Origin: Siphonodentalium dalli
Taxonomy: Eukaryota; Mollusca; Scaphopoda; Gadilida; Siphonodentaliidae
NCBI GenBank assembly: GCA_032622095.1
Contig: CP136065.1
Coordinates: 211,710,151-211,774,150, forward strand
DNA: 64,000 nt
Reading direction: 5' to 3'
Below are positions 56,178 to 64,000 of this stretch, piece by piece. Positions within the stretch are counted from its first letter, which is position 1; every line of letters begins with the position of its first letter. A model generated the notes under the pieces. It ran no database searches and had not been told where the DNA came from. It saw nothing but the letters and a program-made list of their open reading frames with translations. Both the position numbers and the translations under genes were made by a program.

Positions 56178-56394
56178 TTAGATTGAAAACTCGTAACCCG
56201 CATGGCCTGTCAAAAAATATACGGGATCTGGAAATAATAATAAAATCAAAATGATTGGTACAAGCATTTCCGGAGAAGTGTCTGGTTTCATATTTATTAT
56301 TTTACTTACACACGGGAAATATGCAACACTCGTTAGGAACATATATGAACAATAAATATATACGGTTATGTTGTATATTGCTTGTGGATAATGG

Positions 56395-56515
56395 GGATAA
56401 TGATGATGATATTATAAAGATGATTTGCTACGGTGATGGTGATGATGATGCTGCTAATGATGATGATGATAATGATGATGATGGTTATGATGATGATGAT
56501 AATGAATCTTCTACA
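56395..56515. repeat. GAT trinucleotide microsatellite
   Basis: Imperfect GATGATGAT repeats over ~120 bp with interruptions such as GGTGATGG and AATGATGAT. The aspartate-rich open frame over it is incidental. Confidence 0.9.
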
Positions 56516-56639
56516 TAAGGAATACGCTGATTATATTTACACCACGAAGTTCGTGTATATATTATACACATGCTGTTACATTCTCATTCTTGTGTATATA
56601 TTTTATCCTTGTACATGTAAATCTCAATATTAGTATTTC

Positions 56640-58640
56640 ATCAGAGAATAAACATTATTATTATTATGACATGTTGCCCTGACATGCTGTCATCACTGCC
56701 ACCCCAGTATAGGATAGGTATAGCTACTACACCATATTTAAAGGACATGATGCATCTAGATAGATCTAGATAGGCAGATATAGAATACAACATCGACGTC
56801 AATATGACCTACTTTGTAATCGATTATGTTTGCGCCACAATAATAATTCGATAAGATGTTCAATTAAAAATTAAATTACGCTCTACATATAACTAAATAT
56901 ATACAAGCAAACGTGTCTGTTTAGCATAGCGGTATCGATTTTATTGAGGACCAAATATTTCAATGCAATTGAGGTGTGTCTGATGAACATTTACACCTAT
57001 ATATATGCAGTGTGTCTGAGGCGCATCCTGGTGCGAGATATCCTGCCAATGGAGGTGTGTCTTATGTTCTGAGGTGAATGGCCAAATATTTAAGTGAGGT
57101 TTGGGTTATCTTACGACGTGCATGTCATTTTCGGTAATAGTAGATTATTGTCACATTCGTCCATATTCGACAAAGTCTGAGCAAGCGCTCAACATGTTAA
57201 TTAACAATGTGCCATTAATATTTAACAAAACACTTGATAAGGTTTTTTTTTATTGGAAATTTCGTTTTGTATCCATTTTGGTGCCGCAACCCCACCCTAA
57301 ACTCGGAGTGTACCACTTTGAGCATTTTAAAACCAAACCTTTAGATTCCTCGTATATCATTTTGATGCCTAAAATAAATTTCTGAAACAACACGGCTTTC
57401 TCGATTCTGATGCCCCAATAAAGCTCTCCGCCCCCAACGGCCGATCTGCAAACGTTGCACCACACTAATTACGATGCCCTTCCCTTACCCAATCCCTGAC
57501 TCTGATGCCGTCACACCAGACATTAATTCCTCTTTTTTGTGGAGATGTCTATATAGATCTATTAAAATTGGAAGAAATCGGCTACAAACTAATATTGTGT
57601 TGCCCATTCCCCCCCCCCCATCCCTGTCTCATTATACTCTCATACCGTGCCAGTAGCGTGGTAATCTTTATACACACTATTAGATTCCTCGTATCATGGA
57701 GATAACTATAATTATATAGAAGCGTGTAATTTTGGAGACAGTGCATATATACTGTGGCATATCTACTATATACAATTATATATGTTTGGTGGAAAACATG
57801 TATTTGGTGCCCCTCCATATCCCTGACTCGAACGGCACCAATTTGGTTTCTTAATTAAACTACAGGATTAGAATCATCGTATCATGAAGATGATTATATA
57901 TAAATTTTATGGAAATCGGCGACAAAAAATTTTCTTATCGATGTTGGTGCCCCTCTCCCTTCCCCGGCCCTGACTCGAACGGCAACATGCACTTTGGCAA
58001 CTTTATACCACGCAGCGCAATTTAGATTGGTTTTAACCTTGACCATTATCTTCCTGGTAAAAAATACTCCAGTTAGACCCGTTTGGAGCCCTCTGGATGG
58101 TTCCCTGTTAATTTCTATAGCGGACAGACAGACAGACATTCGTAAACATAGCTATGGATAGATGAAATTACTATCTAGCTGCTGAACATAAAACACATCC
58201 GTTTGATAGTGCGAGTGTTCTTTTGAAGTATTGACTGATTGTGATTCATTTGATCACGAGCGTTAGCGTGACAGTGTGTTATTAATTATGAACATTATTG
58301 ATTTGGGCGTATGCGATGTATAGTTGGGTGATTCTGACGTCATACTAATTGGTGTGCAACCTGGCGGTGTAACAACAATAGATGCTTGGTTTGTGTAACC
58401 TGGATTACTACATTGTCCATCTCCTCGTGGTGGTGGTGGGGTATATTACAGGAACTTAATTATGCCGTTCTTTAATCAGTATTCACACCCTAATTATGAA
58501 GCTCACACACACACACACAATAATTTCCTAAGTCATTCGACATGTTTTATTTGCATAATATGCAAAGGGATTGGTGCACACATTTTTGAAACTTTTGTAG
58601 GCCCTCGTCCGATAAAATAGAATGGAACACGACACCCATT
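56640..58640. other. Unassigned sequence, including diverged repeats with GACTCGAACGGCACCA-type words
   Basis: TGGTGCCCCTCCATATCCCT near 57807 and TGGTGCCCCTCTCCCTTCCC near 57945 share the following CCCTGACTCGAACGGCA, and related stretches occur near 57285 and 57475, so this is a short interspersed repeat. No gene. A GACAGACAGACA motif lies at 58122-58137 and a CACACA run near 58503-58520. Confidence 0.4.
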
Positions 58641-61385
58641 ATGACAGTATATTACATGTATATACACGTATGCAGTATACATGGTGATAGTATACTAAAT
58701 GTATATACATGTATACATGGTGATAATATACTACATGTATATACATGTATACAATATACAGGTTAATAGTATGCTTCATGTATATACATGTATACAGGGT
58801 AATAGTATACTACATGTATATATATGTATACAATATACAGGTTGATAGTATACTTCATGTATATACATGTACACAGTATACAGGGTGATAATATACTACA
58901 TGTATATACATGTATACAATATACAGGTTGACAGTATACTTCATGTATATACATGTATACATGGTGATAGTATACTACATGTATATACATGTATACAATC
59001 TACAGGTTAATAGTATGCTTCGTGTATATACATGTATACAATATACAGGGTGATAGTATACTACATGTATACAATATACAGGTTAGTATGCTTCATGTAT
59101 ATACAGTATACAGGGTGATAGTATACTTCATGTATATACATGTATACAGTGTGATAATATACTACATGTATATACATGTATACAATATACAGGTTGACAG
59201 TATACTTCATGTATATACATGTATACAGTATACAGGTTGACAGTATACTTCATGTATATACATGTATACAATATACAGGTTGACAGTATACTTCATGTAT
59301 ATACATGTATACAGTATACAGGTTGACAGTATACTTCATGTATATACATGTATACAATATACAGGTTGACAGTATACTTCATGTATATACATGTATACAG
59401 GTTGATAGTATACTACATGTATATACATGCATACAACATACATGTTGATAGTATACTTAATGTATATACATGTATACAGTATACAGGTTGATAGTATACT
59501 ACATGTATATACATGTATACAACATACATGTTGATAGTATACTTCATGTATATACATGTATACAGTATACAGGTTGATAGTATACTACATGTATATACAT
59601 GTATACAACATACATGTTGACAGTATACTTAATATATACAGTATGCATGGTGATAGTATACTACATGTATATACATGTATACAATCTACAGGTTAATAGT
59701 ATGCTTCGTGCATATACATGTATACAGTATGCAGGGTGATAGTATACTACATGTATATATATGTATACAATATACAGGTTGATAGTATACTTCATGTATA
59801 TACATGTATACAGTGTGATAATATACTACATGTATATACATGTATACAATATACAGGTTGACAGTATACTTCATGTATATACATGTATACAGTATACAGG
59901 TTGATAGTATACTACATGTATATACATGTATACAACATACATGCTGATAGTATACTACATGTATACATGGTGATAATATACTACATGTATATACATGTAT
60001 ACAATATACAGGTTAATAGTATGCTTCATGTATATACATGTATACAGTATACAGGGTGATAGTATACTACATGTATATATATGTATACAATATACAGGTT
60101 AATAGTATGCTCCGTGCATATACATGTATACAGTATGCAGGGTGATAGTATACTACATGTATATATATGTATACAATATACAGGTTGACAGTATACTTCA
60201 TGTATATACATGTATACAGTGTGATAATATACTACATGCATATACATGTATACAATATACAGGTTGACAGTATACTTCATGTATATACATGTATACAGTA
60301 TACATGGCAATAGTATACTACATGTATATACATGTATACAATCTCCAGGTTAATGGTATCCTTCATGTATATACAGTATACAGTGTGATAATATACTACA
60401 TGTATATACGTGTATACAATATACAGGTTAATAGTATGCTTCATGTATATACAGTATACAGGGTGATAATATACAACATGTATATACGTGTATACAATAT
60501 ACAGGTCGATAGTATACTTCATGTATATACATGTATACAGGGTGATAATATAATACATGTATATACATGTATACAATATACAGGTTGACAATATACTTCA
60601 TGTATATACAGGTATACAGTATACATGTTGATAATATACTACATGTATATACATGTATACAATATACAGGTTGACAATATACTTCATGTATATACAGGTA
60701 TACAGTATACATGGTGATAGTATACTACATGTATATACATTTATACATGGTTATTGTATACTACATGTATATACATGTATACAATATACATGTTGATAGT
60801 ATACTTCATGTATATACATGTATACAACATACATGTTGATAGTATAATTAATGTATATACATGTATACAGTATACATGGTGATAGTATACTACATGTATA
60901 TACATGTATACATGGTTATAGTATAATACATGTATATAAATGTATACAATATACATGTTGATAGTATACTTCATGTATATACATGTATACCATACACAGG
61001 TTGATAGTATACTACATGTATATACATGTATACATGGTGATAGTATACTACATGTATACATGCATACAGTATACACGGTGATAGTATACTACATGTATAC
61101 ACATGTATACAATATACATGGTGACAGTATGCTATATGTATATACACGTATTCAATATACATGGTGACATTATTCTACATGAATATACATGTATGCATTA
61201 TACAGAGTGGTAGTATACTACATGTATATAGATGTATTCAATATACAGGGTGACATTATTATACATGTATATATATATGTATACAGTATACAGGGTGACA
61301 ATATACCTGTATATACATGTATACAGTATACAGGATGACAGTATTATAACATGCATATACATGTATACAGTATGCTTGGTGATAG
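58640..61385. repeat. 43-bp satellite array, ~2.75 kb, about 60 units
   Basis: The basic unit is about 43 bp: a self-complementary core TACATGTATATACATGTA, then TACAATATACAGG or TACAGTATACAGG, then TTGATAGTATACT. Units alternate irregularly between a TACATG and a TTCATG start, and some carry TTAATAGTATGC or TACATGGTGATAG variants. Deleted units of ~34 bp occur near 59090 and 59150. Long open frames on both strands, mostly Tyr, Ile, Val, Cys and His, are products of low stop content in the unit and are not genes. Confidence 0.95.
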
Positions 61386-62653
61386 GTTTTGACATTTATA
61401 ATTTTAATGTCTTCCAGTGGGGGTTTGTCGAGCTTTTTTTCGATGTTAGTAACTTAGTATGGGTTTCTCAAAATTCGGCAACATTGACGATTACAATGGT
61501 TTTATGTTCGGCGTGGGGGGGGGGGGGGGGGGGGGGCAAATACCATTTGCTAGATCTTGGTTTGAGTTGTACAGATAATTAGCCAGTATTATAGTATTAT
61601 ACATTTGGATAGGAGTTATGTCCATTTGTGAGGTGTTTGCCACATAATAAATTGAAATCACGGAGGTAAATGTAATTAAAAGTATACCAGTTACAGGTGT
61701 CAAATTGCTTGGCTGCATCATTATATTGATGTGAGATATCATATTAGTTTCATATTTTTATTGAGATGCGATATTAGGTATTCCACGTATGAGTTCTGAA
61801 ATATTGCTTATTACGCTCGCTCCGCGTGTATACTGGTGTAGAGATTCTCGTTTCGCCTGGGCGCATGGGTGTTTTATTTATAGAAAGGGAATTTTTGGGA
61901 GGATTAAAAGTTGAACTGCGACCGGTGGCCGAGTCCGATAAAAGGTGTAGTTGGGAATTTCAATTTCCTTTATTGTCATTAACATTATGTCAATAGACAT
62001 TTTTCGTTCTGCAGCCCACTGGGGTTGTGGTCGGAGACGGCCGAGTCGGCCACCGGTTCGTTGATTAGGTGCTGGTTGTTATTGTTATTTTAACGGAATT
62101 CTGAGGTGGTCATTCGCAAAACCAATATATTTTATATTCTATAATTACAATCATGGGTATATAATATATTATCTTGAGCGCGTTACCATTTCTGACATTA
62201 GTTTTCTTATTTGTATTGGCGGCCAAATTCACATTTGATAGCATTGAATTCTTCTTAAGAGAAGAGGAAATGCATTCACGTTAAGAGGAATTGCTCATGT
62301 TAAGAGATATGCGATTATTCTTTTGAAGAATTCAATTTCTCTCAACAAGAAATCAATTCCTCTTAACATGAGTTTGAACTATTTTTGTCAATAGAAATTG
62401 AATCTAAATTGATTTTTTTATAGAAAATAATTTATTTCTTGTTAAGAATAAAGTTCATCTTAATCAGGCACATTGACTGCCTTGCAATTATAGCCATTAG
62501 CTAATTGACGTATTTCCAGGTGTTGATATAGTAACACTCCATGTTTCTCGTAATAGGTGTCTTGCCACAACTTCGTTTAAGGGCCAACGTACACATGTTC
62601 TAGGACTGCGGTTTCTGCAATTTTATGATGTGCAGCATGACTGCACTCAGATA
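61386..62653. other. Unassigned sequence with short inverted and low-complexity motifs
   Basis: A poly-G run lies at 61516-61536. GACCGGTGGCCGAGTC near 61919 is the inverse of GACTCGGCCACCGGTT-like sequence near 62050, giving a possible ~15-bp stem around 115 bp. Between 62240 and 62370, TTAAGAGGAAT and its inverse ATTCCTCTTAA recur. No coding signal. Confidence 0.4.
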
Positions 62654-63062
62654 ATATGTGACCCGCCATATCAAATCCAGTCGGAAGTCGGGATTTTTTT
62701 TACCCTGTGCCAATGCATTCTCTTATATATGCGATTCGACCATAGGTCGCCTCGCATATATAAGAGAATGCATTGGCTTAACAATTTTTTATCATGTTTT
62801 TTAAATAAATGTTTCTAAAATAAAAAAAACATCCATTACCCTGCAGGGAGCCCCACACATATATAGAAACACATAGAAGAGTGTAAAATTGTTAAAGAAT
62901 ACAAGAACAAATTATTAAAATTGTAAAAAATTGTTAGGCCAATGCATTCTCTTATATATGCGAGGCGACCTATGGTCGACTCGCATATATAAGAGAATGC
63001 ATTGGCACAGGGTAAAAAAAAATCCCGACTTCCGACTGGATTTGATATGGCGGGTCACATAT
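62654..63062. mobile_element. GTGACCC-type hairpin MITE, copy 3
   Basis: Complete tips ATATGTGACCCGCCATATCA and the inverse, with hairpins at 62709-62777 and 62938-63006. The first loop carries one change (GCGATTCGACC). The core lacks about 55 bp present in copy 2, including the stretch with GTCTGGGGCTCTG. ATAT flanks both ends. Confidence 0.9.
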
Positions 63063-63099
63063 GTTATTTCGTGCACTGAATGAGAAACACAGTTAAATA

Positions 63100-64000
63100 T
63101 GCGTAATCCGATTAAGCGCCCCTCAATTACTGTTTATTTGGATTCGGGGGTAAAAAATATTTGATTCGAGTCAAGGAACCCACCTATATCAAAGCTCTGA
63201 GTTTTAGATACCGATTTTTAAAATCTATTATTTTTCACCATCGATACTTAAAGGGGTAATGTACGCCATTTTCATTAAATTTCCGGTGATAACAACGATC
63301 TAATATCGATAATATATAGAAACATAAGTAATTTGCGTCGAAGGTGTATTCTGTAAACGCTCAGGTTAATGGGCTATCTTAAAATTTAATAATTTAAAAG
63401 TTAATAATTTGATATAAATTGAATTTATGAGTGGAGCCATAAAATGGCGTCAATTAAATTACGAATTTCCGTGTACAAGACGCAATCAAATAAAGTAATT
63501 GAGGGGGTACTGGATTGCTAAACCGATCGCACACACAATCGTTTAAACCATTATATGATGATACGGGGAGAAAACTCAAGCCACTCACTGACTAGTGACG
63601 ATACAATAACTTAGAGTATATGGGACTAGTAAGCATATAATATAACTTTTATTTGATACATTTGGTTGACAACTGTACAAAAATTACTCGATAACGATAA
63701 TTTGTATTTTTGCATTCCGGTAAATTTGCCATCCGTAACACTACTTCGTACTCAACAGACTTTCAAATAATGGAAAAATTGTTACGTTATTCTCCGACTC
63801 GGAAACTATAGAAACCAATAACAACATTTTGGGTACAGTATCCCTTTAATAGTGGCCCAGTAAAAAGTCGACGAGCCGACGATCTCGAACCAAATTGCAG
63901 ACGAAGATGGATAACTCTAAAATCAAGAGGCTTTCTGTTGCTAATAAGGCCAAATTTCGTCGAACAACATGTTGATAAATAACACGTTTCGGGCAATTTT
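63100..64000. mobile_element. AGGTACTC-type TTAA element, copy 4, split and cut off by the window edge
   Basis: From ~63107 the sequence carries the family subterminal block (ATCCGATTAAGCGC, then ATATTTGATTCGAGTC), although the outer TTAAAGGTACTC is lost. It continues to 63247, is interrupted by another TTAA element at 63248-63849, and resumes with AGTGGCCCAGTAAAAAGTCG. That resumed part is the inverse of 540-720 in copy 1. The right end lies beyond the window. Confidence 0.75.
63248..63849. mobile_element. TTAA-flanked element with AAAGGGnTAnTGTAC tips, ~600 bp
   Basis: TTAA at 63248-63251 and 63846-63849. The left tip TTAAAGGGGTAATGTAC and the inverse of the right tip TTAAAGGGATACTGTAC agree at most positions. 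It sits inside copy 4 of the AGGTACTC element and interrupts it cleanly. AT-rich, with no ORF of note. Confidence 0.75.

Noticed and set aside
58763-61076. Many open frames of 60 to 110 codons rich in Tyr, Ile, His and Val
   Set aside because: They all lie in the 43-bp satellite and occur on both strands, so they follow from the unit sequence.
61915-61940. GTGGCCGAGT resembling a tRNA-Leu/Ser A box
   Set aside because: No B box at the expected distance. The same words pair with an inverted copy near 62045, so it is an inverted repeat.

Overview
This window looks like intergenic DNA from the nuclear genome of an AT-rich invertebrate animal. It contains one terminal exon of a cytochrome P450 gene with a plausible splice acceptor, no continuous bacterial-type genes, and a very dense load of eukaryotic transposable elements: a Ty3/gypsy-type LTR element, a Ngaro/DIRS-type tyrosine-recombinase element, a non-LTR LINE, a Foldback-type element and many short inverted-repeat elements. 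The species cannot be named from the sequence. All repeat families were recognised by eye, with no database search.

Layout. 0-3 kb: a TTAA-flanked inverted-repeat element, then a ~724-bp unit present three times in tandem. 3.5-3.8 kb: last P450 exon, plus strand. 4-10.7 kb: mariner-like palindromic elements, a degenerate array of GGAGGTC motifs, a three-copy ~240-bp repeat and smaller repeats. 11-14 kb: decayed LINE on the minus strand. 15.6-20 kb: gypsy remnant (RNase H, integrase, GPY/F-like C-terminus) holding a piggyBac-like element and a 2.0-kb Foldback-type element, which itself holds two further nested elements. 20-25 kb: low-copy tandem repeats and sequence I do not recognise. 25.5-30.0 kb: a 4.5-kb giant inverted-repeat element. 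31.4-35.7 kb: second copy of a 1.3-kb repeat, a GC-ended inverted-repeat element and two TTAA elements sharing a boundary. 36.5-39.2 kb: a minisatellite-like array split by an insertion. 42-44.5 kb: hAT-like, piggyBac-like and GTGACCC elements. 46.9-55.3 kb: an element with ~1.1-kb inverted arms, one of which is split by a Ngaro element. 58.6-61.4 kb: a 43-bp satellite array. 62.6-64 kb: more nested elements.

How the parts relate. Apart from the P450 exon there is no host pathway here; the window records successive insertions. Three junctions are unusually informative. Removing the Foldback element plus one 9-bp duplicate restores the integrase frame. Removing one TTAA element restores another part of the same gypsy frame. 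The opposite arm of the 46.9-55.3 kb element preserves the unoccupied Ngaro target, showing a shared CAATT at the crossover. A 69-bp near-perfect hairpin recurs about twelve times and is shared by three short-element families with different tips; this is the least expected pattern in the window.
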